Assembly (NCBI GenBank): GCA_021821225.1
Contig: JAKACR010000014.1
Span: 1 to 22,318, forward strand
DNA: 22,318 bases
From: Bacillota bacterium
Lineage (GTDB): Bacteria > Bacillota > Bacilli > Alicyclobacillales > SLC66
Direction of reading: 5' to 3'
Shown here piece by piece: positions 6,885 to 14,865 of the stretch. A model generated the notes under the pieces. The model had not been told where the DNA came from and made no database searches. It saw only the letters and a program-made list of their open reading frames with translations. The position numbers and the translations under genes are program-made. Position 1 is the first letter of the stretch. Each line of letters begins with the position of its first letter.

Positions 6885-6914
6885 ATTGTACAGACTTGCC
6901 GAACGGCATGTCAA
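6885..6914 (-). promoter_or_regulatory. Sigma-A promoter of sdhCA with palindrome in spacer
   Basis: Minus strand: perfect -35 TTGACA (6914-6909), an 18-bp spacer, and -10 TACAAT (6890-6885), about 50 bp before the sdhC GTG. The spacer contains the palindrome TGCCGTTCGGCA, a possible operator. Just upstream are two direct GATAACC units 13 bp apart (6936-6942 and 6949-6955 on the plus strand). Confidence 0.7.
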
Positions 6915-6975
6915 GAAAACAAACGCCATAAATTGGGTTATCTATATAGGTTATCCGTTGCGGCTGATCGCCCAT

Positions 6976-8751
6976 TCACATGGTGAGATGGGTGATGATC
7001 TTTCTAGCCAGCTTGTCCCCGATGCCCGCTTTGCGGTACTCCTCAAGCGGCGCACTGCGCATCTCGGCCACGGAACCAAAATGGCGCAACAACTGCTTGC
7101 GCCGCGTCTCCCCGACACCAGGGATATCGTCCAGCACGCTCTGCAGCGCACCCTTGACGCGGCTGTCTCTGTGGAACGTGATGGCAAAACGGTGCACCTC
7201 ATCCTGCACGCGCTGCAACAGATGAAAAGCCGGCGCCGACCGGTCCAGCGGGATCGGATCAGGCTCCTCGGCAAAGAACAACGCGTTCGTTCTGTGGCGA
7301 TCATCCTTGGCCAGACCGCAGACAGGCAGTTCCAACGAAAGTTCATTTTCCAGCACGTCAAGCGCGGCCGCGATCTGACCTTTTCCCCCGTCCACCAGCA
7401 CCAGGTCAGGCAACGGCAACTTGTCGCGCAATACGCGGATGTAGCGGCGACGGATCACTTCACGCATCGACGCATAATCGTCAGGACCGGAGACCGTCCT
7501 GATGCGGTATTTGCGATACTCTTTGCGTGCAGGTTTCCCATCGACAAACACGACCATCGCCGCGACGGGGTCCGCTCCCTGCGTGTTTGAATTGTCAAAC
7601 GCCTCGATCCTGTGAATGCCGGGAAGCCCCAAGACGTCGGACAATTCCTGCATGGCGTTAACAGTTCGCACTTCGTCCCGTTCCATCAGGAGAAGTTTTT
7701 CCTCGAGCGCCAGACGGGCATTGCGGACGGCCAACTCGACCAGTTCGTGCTTCGTGCCGCGTTTTGGCGTCACCACCTTGACATCGAGAGCCTCGGCGAC
7801 ACCGTCTGCATCGATATCGTCCGGCAGCAGGATCTCGCGCGGAACGTCCGGATTCGCATCATAAAACTGCACGATGTACGATACCGCGTCCTCTGATTCC
7901 GAATTGTAGTGGGGAAATACGGTCGCCGCGCGCTCGACGAGTTTTCCTTGCCGCATCATGAATACCTGGACACTCAAATAGCCCTTGTCGGCAAAAACCC
8001 CGAACACGTCCCGGTCGGTCCTGTCGGCGAGCACGACTTTCTGCTGTTCCATCACGCGGCCGATCTGGGCAATCAAATCGCGCAGTTCCCGGGCGCGCTC
8101 AAAATTCAGGTGTTCCGCTTCCATCTCCATCTTGCGCGTCAGCTCTTCCGTGATCCGTTGATGCCCGCCCTGCAGAAAATCGCGGATCTGCCGCACGATC
8201 TCATCATACTGCGATTTTTCCACAGTGAATTCGCACGGCGCCAGACACTGTCCGATATGGTAGTAAAGGCACACCTTTTTTTTGAGCCGCTTGCACTTGC
8301 GCAAGGGATACAACCGATCCAGCAGTTGCTTGGTTTCTACGGCGGCGCCGCCGTTCGGATACGGCCCGAAATAGAGCGCCTTATCCTTCTGGACGCGCCG
8401 GACGATCTCCAGACGCGGGTGTTCTTCATTTGTGATCTTGATATACGGGTACGTCTTGTCGTCGCGCAACATGATGTTGTAACGCGGGTGGTGGTGCTTG
8501 ATCAGATTGCATTCCAGCACGAGCGCCTCGGCGACTGTATCCGTCACGATATACTCGATATCGGCAATGTGCGACACAAGTCGCTGTGTCTTCCCGTCGT
8601 GGCTTCCGCTGAAGTACGACCGCACGCGGTTGCGCAACACCTTCGCCTTTCCCACATAGATCACGCGCCCCTGCGCATCTTTCATGAAGTAACAGCCCGG
8701 TTTTTCCGGGATCAGCGACAGTTTGGCGCGCATCTCTTCCCAGTTCACCAC
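6976..8751 (-). CDS. uvrC: Excinuclease ABC subunit C
   Basis: Dual-incision endonuclease of nucleotide excision repair, acting after UvrA/UvrB damage recognition. About 591 residues (family about 590-610). Order of parts: GIY-YIG nuclease (PGCYFMKD, VIYVGKAK, about 15-35), a four-Cys cluster in KCKRLKKKVCLYYHIGQC followed by LAPC (a site known to bind Fe-S in UvrC), a UVR motif around 200-235, the RNase H-like nuclease (EAFDNSN, LVDGGKGQ, EVHRFAITFHR) and C-terminal helix-hairpin-helix repeats (DIPGVGETRRKQLL, AGIGDKLARKI). The reading frame is open to an ATG at 8907, but those extra 52 residues are not family-like. The GTG at 8751 (adjacent GTG at 8748) behind GGGGG is the likely start; the ATG at 8733 is also possible. 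Synteny with sdh is as in Bacillus. Confidence 0.95.
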   Translation of the reverse strand: MVNWEEMRAKLSLIPEKPGCYFMKDAQGRVIYVGKAKVLRNRVRSYFSGSHDGKTQRLVSHIADIEYIVTDTVAEALVLECNLIKHHHPRYNIMLRDDKTYPYIKITNEEHPRLEIVRRVQKDKALYFGPYPNGGAAVETKQLLDRLYPLRKCKRLKKKVCLYYHIGQCLAPCEFTVEKSQYDEIVRQIRDFLQGGHQRITEELTRKMEMEAEHLNFERARELRDLIAQIGRVMEQQKVVLADRTDRDVFGVFADKGYLSVQVFMMRQGKLVERAATVFPHYNSESEDAVSYIVQFYDANPDVPREILLPDDIDADGVAEALDVKVVTPKRGTKHELVELAVRNARLALEEKLLLMERDEVRTVNAMQELSDVLGLPGIHRIEAFDNSNTQGADPVAAMVVFVDGKPARKEYRKYRIRTVSGPDDYASMREVIRRRYIRVLRDKLPLPDLVLVDGGKGQIAAALDVLENELSLELPVCGLAKDDRHRTNALFFAEEPDPIPLDRSAPAFHLLQRVQDEVHRFAITFHRDSRVKGALQSVLDDIPGVGETRRKQLLRHFGSVAEMRSAPLEEYRKAGIGDKLARKIITHLTM

Positions 8752-8789
8752 AATCCCCCGGCTTTCCGAGGTTGTCCGAGCGCCTAAAA

Positions 8790-8806
8790 GAGGTTGTTCT
8801 AAAAGG
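8790..8806 (+). repeat. Dispersed GAGGTTGTTC-AAAAG motif, copy 1
   Basis: GAGGTTGTTCTAAAAGG lies between the SPFH gene and uvrC. A near-identical string starts at 22303 (AGGAGGTTGTTCAAAAA), and a related one is on the minus strand at 17220-17201 (GGAGCGTGTTCAAAAAG). These may be ends of a larger dispersed repeat. Confidence 0.4.
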
Positions 8807-8903
8807 CTGACCCAACCCCCTGCGCGCATCTTACCTCGACCTTTTCGAATGCGCTCTTTTTGCCTGCTGCCCGTTTGGCTTCCGACGCGGGGAGGAGGGG
8901 GCG

Positions 8904-9860
8904 TCAACCGCCCGTCACTGCGCCACCCTGGCCGGCCGCCTGGAATACCTTTGCCACCGCGCCCATCGATCCAAGCGTTTTGACCGCATCGGTCGGCAGG
9001 AAAATCGTGCTCGCCGGTCCCTGCGCCATCTGCACGAGCGCTTCAAACGACTGAAAAGCCAGCACGCGCTCGTCCAGTCCGGCGGCGGCAAGCGCCTCGA
9101 TCCGCCTGCGTTCGCCAAGAGCCACCAGCCGGATGCTTTCCGCCCTCCCCTCGCCTTCCAGGACAAACGCCTGCTTGACGCCCTCCGCGCGCCGGATGTT
9201 CGCCTCTTTCTCCGCCTCCGCCCGCAGAATCGTCGCCTGTTTCTCGCCTTCCGCGCGCAGGATGCTGGACTGACGCTCACCTTCCGCCTGGAGGATGTTC
9301 GCCCGTTTCTCGCGTTCCGCCTTCATCTGCTTCTCCATCGACGCCTGGATTTCGACCGGTGGATGGATGTCGATCACTTCCACGCGATCGATCCGCACGC
9401 CCCACGTCTCGGTTACTTCGTCCAGCGACGAGCGCAGTTCCATACTGATGCGGTCCCTGCCCGAGAGCGTTTCGTCCAGTTCCATGTGGCCCACGACCTG
9501 CCGCAGATTGGAAGCCGTGATATTGCGGATGCCCTGAACAAAATCCTGGATATTGTACATCGCCTGTTGCGGATCGATGACGGTATAAAAAAATACGGTT
9601 TCGATATTGATCTTCACATTGTCGCGCGTGATGACCTCCTGTTTTGGAATGGCCACCTGCTGCGTGCGCAGGTCAATGCGCCGACGCAGGCGGTCGATCA
9701 CAGGCACGATCATGTTCATCCCCGGTCCGAGCGTGCGGTGAAACCGGCCGAGGCGTTCGACGATCCCGATGGTCTGCTGCGGCACGATCTTTACTGATCC
9801 TATCACAAACAGCACGATCAACGCCAAAATGGCGATGAAAACAATGAGTTCCACCATCAT
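8904..9860 (-). CDS. SPFH/band-7 stomatin-like membrane protein (QmcA/YbbK type)
   Basis: 318 residues. Membrane segment at about 3-25 (VELIVFIAILALIVLFVIGS), then an SPFH domain (QTIGIVERLGRFHRTLGPGMN, VITRDNVKINIETVFFYTV, about 30-190), a helical coiled-coil region with repeating RAEGEKQ-type units (about 190-260) and a C-terminal part (QSFEALVQMAQGPASTIFLP). Such proteins oligomerise on the membrane and are linked to membrane organisation and quality control. The ATG at 9860 follows GGGGAG by 10 nt; a longer frame to 9914 lacks support. It lies 72 bp after nfeD on the same strand, the usual SPFH-NfeD pairing (as ybbK-ybbJ in E. coli). It is closer to stomatin/QmcA than to flotillin FloT, judged by eye. 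Confidence 0.92.
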   Translation of the reverse strand: MMVELIVFIAILALIVLFVIGSVKIVPQQTIGIVERLGRFHRTLGPGMNMIVPVIDRLRRRIDLRTQQVAIPKQEVITRDNVKINIETVFFYTVIDPQQAMYNIQDFVQGIRNITASNLRQVVGHMELDETLSGRDRISMELRSSLDEVTETWGVRIDRVEVIDIHPPVEIQASMEKQMKAEREKRANILQAEGERQSSILRAEGEKQATILRAEAEKEANIRRAEGVKQAFVLEGEGRAESIRLVALGERRRIEALAAAGLDERVLAFQSFEALVQMAQGPASTIFLPTDAVKTLGSMGAVAKVFQAAGQGGAVTGG

Positions 9861-9932
9861 CCGGCACACTCTCCCCACATCACAAGCGCTGTCATTTCTA
9901 TATACGCCAATCACGCCCAGAAATGACCGGCG

Positions 9933-10367
9933 CTACTTTTCCGTCCGCTCGACGATCAGGGTGGAACTCCTGACCGCCCGTACCTCCACCCATTCGCCCG
10001 CGTCGATCGCGTCGGTCGGCTGTTTTCCCCGCGCGCTCCACACATCGCTGCCCACGCGCACCATGCCCGTGCGGCCCTCGGCAATCCTGCCAATCACAAC
10101 ACCGCGCTCGCCCACCAGATGGTCCACGTTTGACACATAGCCCGCCTTACGCGCCCGCAGTTTGCGCGCAAGCGGCCTGGTCAATGCCAGCAGCATGAGC
10201 GACAGCAGGCTGAAGACAGCAACCTGCAAGAGAATGTCGTGAATGAAGAGCGCTCCGAGTCCTGTGATGACGGCGGCCACGCCGAGCCACACCAGAACGA
10301 ACGTCGCACTCACCATCTCCACGACGATCAACACGATACCGGCGACAATCCAAAGAATCGGACTCAC
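9933..10367 (-). CDS. Short NfeD-family membrane protein
   Basis: 144 residues from GTG at 10367, with AGAGGGG 6 nt upstream. Two to three hydrophobic segments (ILWIVAGIVLIVVEMVSATF, about 4-23; VWLGVAAVITGLGALFI; LLQVAVFSLLSLMLLAL) precede a C-terminal soluble OB-fold-like domain (about 80-144: LVGERGVVIGRI, GMVRVGSDVWSARG, WVEVRAVRSSTLIVE). This is the short (NfeD1b-like) form without the serine protease domain. NfeD proteins partner with SPFH proteins such as the one encoded just downstream. No sigma-W-type promoter was seen before it, in contrast to pspA. Confidence 0.9.
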   Translation of the reverse strand: MSPILWIVAGIVLIVVEMVSATFVLVWLGVAAVITGLGALFIHDILLQVAVFSLLSLMLLALTRPLARKLRARKAGYVSNVDHLVGERGVVIGRIAEGRTGMVRVGSDVWSARGKQPTDAIDAGEWVEVRAVRSSTLIVERTEK

Positions 10368-10459
10368 ACAATGCCCCTCTTTTTCAATAAATCTTTTCAT
10401 TCCCGGCAATCCTGTAAAAAGTGGGAACCGCTCTTACGACAAACGCAGGGGGCAATGAC

Positions 10460-10717
10460 ATGAAACAGAACGACACACGCCGTGGACGCACCAGTCCGGA
10501 ACTGGAATACCTCCAATCCGTCTGGCAGGCCGTGCAGAACGAAGAATTCCCGGAGGGTCCGTACGGCTCCACGCTTTTTCCGGACGACCGGCCGGGCAAA
10601 ACGACTCCTTGGCAACCCCGCCAACGTGCGGTCTCGGCGTACCAGGACGAAAATCCCGCCTTTTCGGACGGCGCCATCGTACCGCCCGGCGCCGAACCCC
10701 GGGGCGAGGAACTGTAA
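10460..10717 (+). CDS. Small hydrophilic protein of unknown function
   Basis: 85 residues, not assigned to a family. ATG at 10460 is preceded by AGGGGGC about 6 nt upstream. The protein has no signal peptide or membrane segment, is rich in Pro, Glu, Asp and Arg, and contains LEYLQSVWQAVQNEEF followed by PEGPYGSTLFPDDRPGK. Small Bacillota proteins with a PEGPYG-like motif seem familiar to me, but I cannot name the family. It is divergent from nfeD (92 bp between starts) and convergent with pspA, so it sits inside the membrane-stress group. Good start site and compact ORF argue that it is real. Confidence 0.65.
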   Translation: MKQNDTRRGRTSPELEYLQSVWQAVQNEEFPEGPYGSTLFPDDRPGKTTPWQPRQRAVSAYQDENPAFSDGAIVPPGAEPRGEEL

Positions 10718-10744
10718 GGCCATGTACACCCGGCCGGCCCGCCG

Positions 10745-10794
10745 TGCCGCAAACGACCGCCTATCACTTTATTCCGGCCAATCGTTTTGCGGCA
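10745..10794. terminator. Possible bidirectional hairpin between convergent genes
   Basis: TGCCGCAAACGA (10745-10756) pairs with TCGTTTTGCGGCA (10782-10794) with one bulged base and a loop of about 25 nt. It lies between the small plus-strand gene (ends 10717) and pspA (ends 10849). The loop is long and the T-tract is part of the stem, so terminator function is uncertain. Confidence 0.35.
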
Positions 10795-10848
10795 CATCCG
10801 GCCGCGAACAGGCGAAACAAGACGGGCCACCCCAAATCCTGCGGGAGA

Positions 10849-11517
10849 CTACTGCTTGGCGGCCAGTTTGGCCTTCAGCGCGGCCAGTTCATCATCGACG
10901 CTCGAATCGCCCAGATTCTTGAACTCTTCGTCAAGATCCTTGCGCTTCCCGCTCAGTTCACTGCTCGCCTCCGCCTGCGCCTCCATTTGCATGACCTTCT
11001 CCTCCATACGGGAGAAGCCGCGCGAGGCGCTGTCAGAGTTGAAATTTCCCATCGTGTGGTTGATCTGCGTCTGCACGCGCGCCGCATCGGCCCGCGCGAC
11101 CAGCATCTCGCGACGGCCCTTCATCTTGTCAAATTCGTCTTTCATGTCGGTCAGTTTCACTCTCAGCTCATCCGCCAGACTCTTCGCCTTGTCGTATTCC
11201 TGCGCGAATGTATCATAGCGGCCCTGCTGTTCTTTCTTGTCCTGCAGCGCCTTGCGCGCCAGTTCTTCATTTCCGAGCGCAAGGGCCTTCTCCGCCTGTT
11301 CCTGCCGCTTGGCCACAAGCGCCGCCGCTTCATCCCGCTGCTCCTGGAATCTGCGTTCCATCGCGATCTGCTTCGCCACGGCCACTTCCGCATCGGAAAT
11401 GTCGGCCTCCATGTCGCGCAGGAATTGATTGATCATCTTCACCGGGTCCTCGGCACGATCCAGCAAGTCGTTCACATTTGCCGCCGTGATATCCCGTATC
11501 CTCTTGAACAGAGCCAT
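10849..11517 (-). CDS. pspA: PspA/LiaH-family phage-shock protein
   Basis: 222 residues, the canonical PspA length. Almost entirely helical and charged: LFKRIRDITAANVNDLLDRAEDPVKMI at the N-terminus (the membrane-binding helix and conserved RAEDP), long coiled coils (about 30-190, e.g. ARKALQDKKEQQGRY, VQTQINHTMG), and a C-terminal helix with LGDSSVDDELAALKAKL. PspA/ESCRT-III-like proteins polymerise on damaged membranes and protect the proton-motive force. Two adjacent ATGs follow GGGAGG; the second (11517) has the better 7-nt spacing, and 11520 would add one Met. A sigma-W-like promoter lies 49-74 bp upstream. The neighbouring NfeD/SPFH pair fits an envelope-stress role. Confidence 0.95.
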   Translation of the reverse strand: MALFKRIRDITAANVNDLLDRAEDPVKMINQFLRDMEADISDAEVAVAKQIAMERRFQEQRDEAAALVAKRQEQAEKALALGNEELARKALQDKKEQQGRYDTFAQEYDKAKSLADELRVKLTDMKDEFDKMKGRREMLVARADAARVQTQINHTMGNFNSDSASRGFSRMEEKVMQMEAQAEASSELSGKRKDLDEEFKNLGDSSVDDELAALKAKLAAKQ

Positions 11518-11565
11518 CATCCTACCTCCCTCTGTGCCGCGCCCCGCAGGCGCGCTATCAGTATT

Positions 11566-11591
11566 TACGCAAAGCGCGCAAAAAGGTTTCA
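11566..11591 (-). promoter_or_regulatory. Sigma-W-type ECF promoter of pspA
   Basis: Minus strand: TGAAAC (11591-11586), exactly 16 bp, then CGTA (11569-11566). This equals the B. subtilis sigma-W consensus TGAAAC-N16-CGTA, and pspA is a sigma-W target there. The predicted start is a few bases downstream, leaving a leader of about 40 nt. Confidence 0.8.
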
Positions 11592-11626
11592 ACGCCGCTG
11601 CCTGAAAAATGACGAAAACCCCGATT

Positions 11627-11647
11627 GGATTATCACATGTCCCCTAG
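11627..11647. repeat. Half-site of the CATGTCCC repeat family
   Basis: GGATTATCACATGTCCCCTAG matches the right arm of the 1762-1887 element (TTATCCCATGTCCCCAGG) at most positions. It has no obvious inverted partner. It lies between the pstA stop and the pspA promoter. Confidence 0.4.
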
Positions 11648-11698
11648 CGGATTCCACCACCTGCAATTGTACCACTTCATGCGGATTCCAGCACGATA

Positions 11699-12604
11699 TC
11701 AGGTGGAATTTCCTGCGCTGGACATTCGCGCCGCGCGTTCCAGCAGGCGCACGGCAACTTGCAGGGCCAGCACTAGCAGGACCAGCAGCAGCGCTGCTGT
11801 GTAGGCCAGTTGGTGCGCAGCGCTGTAAGGCACGTTCAGATACGTCCAGACCACGTACGTGAGGTAGCCGACGGGGTTCTTGACCAGATGCAGCGACGGA
11901 TTGTAGTTCGACCAGCCCGCCGTGTAGAGCAGCGGCGCCGTCTCCCCCAACCCGATGGAAATCGCCAGCAGCAGTCCGGTCAGTATGCCGGGGAGCGCCG
12001 GTGGCAGAAGCACCGAGCGCAGCGCGGCGCCCGGCGAAAGCCCGAGTGCGAGCGCTCCCTCGTAAAAGCTCTTCGGCACCTGGCGCAGACTCGCCTCCGT
12101 GGTGCGCACAATATAGGGCAGTGTCAAGATCGTCAGACTGATCGCGCCTGCCAGAACGGAGAATCCGAACCCCCAAGCCTGCACCATGATGGTGTAGCCG
12201 AAATAGCCGATCACAATGGAGGGAATGCCAGCCATGACTTCCGCCGTGAAGCGGAGCAGGCGGCCCATGGCCGGTGAGGCGAAAAGTGCAATGTGAATGC
12301 CGGCGAGAATACCGAGTGGCGCCCCGAACAGGATGCTCCAGAAAATCAGGTCGAGCGTGCCGAGCACCGCGTTTTGCAGTCCGCCCGCCACGCCGCTGGT
12401 TTGCGTCAAAAACAGGCTGAGCCGCAGCCCTGGAACTCCGCGGCTCACCACTGAGACAAGGATGTCGAGCACGACAAGCAGCGCGCATGCGGTGACAGTC
12501 CACGCCATCACCCACAGCGCGCCCGACTGGATCCTGCGCCGCAAATCGCGGCCGCGAGCCAGGGGGACAGCCGACTCTCGGAATGAACGCGGAAAGAAAC
12601 TCAC
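11699..12604 (-). CDS. pstA: Phosphate ABC transporter permease PstA
   Basis: One of the two membrane subunits of the high-affinity phosphate importer. 301 residues starting with GTG at 12604, one base after the TAA of pstC, so translation is probably coupled. Six hydrophobic segments; the binding-protein-dependent permease loop EGALALGLSPGAALRSVLLP (about 183-202, EAA motif) is the contact site for PstB. GIPSIVIGYFGYTI and GLGETAPLLYTAG are PstA-like signatures. Last gene of the pst cluster; no pstB or phoU follows it, since pspA (own promoter) comes next. Confidence 0.95.
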   Translation of the reverse strand: MSFFPRSFRESAVPLARGRDLRRRIQSGALWVMAWTVTACALLVVLDILVSVVSRGVPGLRLSLFLTQTSGVAGGLQNAVLGTLDLIFWSILFGAPLGILAGIHIALFASPAMGRLLRFTAEVMAGIPSIVIGYFGYTIMVQAWGFGFSVLAGAISLTILTLPYIVRTTEASLRQVPKSFYEGALALGLSPGAALRSVLLPPALPGILTGLLLAISIGLGETAPLLYTAGWSNYNPSLHLVKNPVGYLTYVVWTYLNVPYSAAHQLAYTAALLLVLLVLALQVAVRLLERAARMSSAGNST

Positions 12605-12605
12605 G

Positions 12606-13595
12606 TTACACCTCGACTCCGATGTCGCGCCGGCCGATGGAAACCAGCAACCGCGCGAACAGATTGGACAACAGCGTGATGATGAGCAAACTGAGCGCGA
12701 TCAGGGCCAGAGCATGAACCGCCAGCCCGGAAAAATCCGTCAGCGCGCTGTCGAGCAGCGCCGCGATCGTCGAGGCCATCGTCGCGATCGGACTGTACAG
12801 GTTCGTCGGCAGGTAGTTGGCCGCATTCCCGCTCACCATCAGCACCGCCATCGTCTCGCCCAATGCGCGGCCCCAGCCGAGGATCACCGCGCCAAAAATG
12901 CCCCGGCGTACCCACGGAAGCGCGATATGGCGAACCACTTCAAAACTCGTGAGCCCCAGCGCCAGCCCGCCTTCCACAGGCAGTTTGGGCACCTGAAGCA
13001 ACAGGTCGCGCGTGGTGGCCGTGACGATCGGAATGATCATCACGGCAAGCACAAGTCCACTTGTGAGAAGGCCGAGTCCTGTGCCGACAGGACCCGCGAG
13101 AAACGGGACGGCGCGTCCAAGTCCGGTCAGCCATGGCCCGAGCCGGTTCTGCACGAGCGGCGCAAGCGCCACGACGCCCCACAGGCCGTACACGACGCTC
13201 GGAATACCGGCCAGCAGCTCGACGATAAGCGAGAGCACACCGCCCAGCCGGCCGGGCGCGCGGTACACCAGGACAAACGCCACCAGCACCGCGACAGGCA
13301 CACCGACGATAAGCGCGATCAGCGAGCTGCCGAGCGTCCCGACCAAAAAAGGCAGGATGCCGAACGTCGCGCCTGGGGCGGCCTGCACTCCATGTCGCAC
13401 GATCGGATTATTGGCGTACAGATTGCCCATGTTCCAGGTCACGCCCGTAAAGAAGCTGAATCCCTGATACCGCCATGCCGGCCAGGCATCCTGGACGAGC
13501 ACCACTGTCATGCCAAGCAGAACAAGCAATGGACCACTGGCGGCAAGCGCAGTGGTCATTCGAAACACCTTCGATCCAGAGCGGCTGATTCTCAC
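12606..13595 (-). CDS. pstC: Phosphate ABC transporter permease PstC
   Basis: Partner permease of PstA. 329 residues from GTG at 13595, chosen because AAGGAG lies 9 nt upstream; the frame stays open to an ATG at 13688 without a ribosome binding site. Six membrane segments with LLAGIPSVVYGLWG, EGGLALGLTSFEVVRHIALP (EAA loop) and GWGRALGETMAVLMVSG, typical of PstC. A periplasm-side stretch WRYQGFSFFTGVTWN between the first segments is also family-like. It follows pstS by 97 bp and is nearly fused to pstA. Confidence 0.95.
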   Translation of the reverse strand: MRISRSGSKVFRMTTALAASGPLLVLLGMTVVLVQDAWPAWRYQGFSFFTGVTWNMGNLYANNPIVRHGVQAAPGATFGILPFLVGTLGSSLIALIVGVPVAVLVAFVLVYRAPGRLGGVLSLIVELLAGIPSVVYGLWGVVALAPLVQNRLGPWLTGLGRAVPFLAGPVGTGLGLLTSGLVLAVMIIPIVTATTRDLLLQVPKLPVEGGLALGLTSFEVVRHIALPWVRRGIFGAVILGWGRALGETMAVLMVSGNAANYLPTNLYSPIATMASTIAALLDSALTDFSGLAVHALALIALSLLIITLLSNLFARLLVSIGRRDIGVEV

Positions 13596-13692
13596 CGCAT
13601 ACAGCTCCTTGTAAGATGCGCTGAGGGAGTTCGTTTTGGGCACTCTCTTCAGACGGCAACCTGCGCCGTCATGCGCATACGGAATCATTCAG

Positions 13693-14805
13693 CTACTTGA
13701 TCTGCTCAATCTGCGCGCGGCTTTTCGGATAGATCGACGCGGGCAGCGGCAGGAAGTGCACCTTTGTCATGAAGTGCGCCGCGTTCCCGCCGTGCGGGTT
13801 GATCGCCCACAGCAGAAGCGACCGGACGGCTGCGGCCACTTTGGCGTTTGCCTGGTGATCGTGGATGATTGCGTACTCGTAGTTGATGATCGGATACGAG
13901 TTGACGCCGGGCGCGTAAATCAACGAAATGCGCTCATTCTTCGGCGTATTCTTGATCAGTTGCGCGGCGGCGGCGCTGATTGTCTGTGCGTCCGGCAGCA
14001 GGAAACGGCCGGCGCGGTTTTGCAGCGCGGCTTCGCCGAGACCGACGCGCAGTCCGTTGTCAAGCCAGGAGATCCCCACGTACGCGATGCTGCCCTTGGT
14101 CTTGGCGGCAAGTTGCACGACCCCTTGGTTGCCGTTTGCGCCGAGTGAGTAGGAAACCGCCGGCCAGTTCACGGACGTGCCGTATTGGACCGTGTTGGCC
14201 CACTGGCTGTTCGTGTCTGTCATGAACTGCGTGAACAGAAACGTGTCGCCGCTGCCGTCGGTGCGGTGCACCGGCGTGATGGCGAGGTGCGGAAGTTTGA
14301 TCCCCTTGTTCAATGCCGCAATCTGCGGCGCGTTCCAGTACTTGATCTTGCCGAGGTAGATCTGCGCGATCACATTGCCCGTCAGATGCAGATGCTGCGA
14401 CGGTTTGACGCCCGGAATGCTGTACATGATCTGCTGCGCGGAGATGGCGAGCGGGATATTCAGCATGCCCGGCGTCAGTTTGAGCAGCGCGTTGCTCATG
14501 TAGGCATCCGACGCGCCGATCTGGACGACGCCGGAGGACGCTTGGGAAATCCCCGTGCCGCTGCCCGTCCCGGACGGTGTCAGTTTCACATTCGGAGCGA
14601 CTTTTTTATACGCGGGAACCCACAACTGAAACAGCGGGAAGAGCAGCGTGGACCCCGTCTCCTGCAGGGTCACCGCAGGCGCTTTTGCCGCCTGCCTGAC
14701 CGTCGTGCGCGCAAACGCCGCCGGCGTGGCCAGCGTTCCCACGCCCGCCATGCCCATCGTCAACGCCGCCGCGACCGACCACAATTGCCTTGCTGTCCGC
14801 TTCAC
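13693..14805 (-). CDS. pstS: Phosphate-binding protein PstS (no lipobox)
   Basis: Extracytoplasmic phosphate receptor for the PstCAB importer. 370 residues from GTG at 14805, with a GGGGG box 7 nt upstream; a TTG two codons earlier is too close to it. Binding motifs: QETGSTLLFPLFQLW (N-terminal phosphate loop), PSGTGSGTGISQ, IGASDAYMS, and HRTDGSGDTFLFTQF (Arg-Asp-Ser-Gly-Asp-Thr contacts). The N-terminus is a Sec signal peptide with likely cleavage after AAFA. There is no Cys lipobox, unlike most Gram-positive PstS lipoproteins. The promoter carries a Pho-box-like array. First gene after pstB, whose stop is 120 bp upstream. Confidence 0.95.
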   Translation of the reverse strand: MKRTARQLWSVAAALTMGMAGVGTLATPAAFARTTVRQAAKAPAVTLQETGSTLLFPLFQLWVPAYKKVAPNVKLTPSGTGSGTGISQASSGVVQIGASDAYMSNALLKLTPGMLNIPLAISAQQIMYSIPGVKPSQHLHLTGNVIAQIYLGKIKYWNAPQIAALNKGIKLPHLAITPVHRTDGSGDTFLFTQFMTDTNSQWANTVQYGTSVNWPAVSYSLGANGNQGVVQLAAKTKGSIAYVGISWLDNGLRVGLGEAALQNRAGRFLLPDAQTISAAAAQLIKNTPKNERISLIYAPGVNSYPIINYEYAIIHDHQANAKVAAAVRSLLLWAINPHGGNAAHFMTKVHFLPLPASIYPKSRAQIEQIK

Positions 14806-14865
14806 AGACAAACCCCCTATTATCCTGTGTGTTCGCTATCAAACTGCAATGCTGCGAACAGCTTG

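Noticed and set aside
8752..8907. N-terminal extension of UvrC to the ATG at 8907
   Set aside because: The added residues are not UvrC-like, would overlap the SPFH stop codon and lack a good ribosome binding site.
10609..11862. Plus-strand open frame of 417 codons across pspA
   Set aside because: Antisense to pspA and to its promoter; Arg/His-rich composition typical of a spurious frame.
12297..13700. Long plus-strand open frame (467 codons) opposite pstC/pstA
   Set aside because: Its product is a basic, low-complexity reading antisense to two clearly conserved permease genes; it is a shadow of GC-rich coding DNA.
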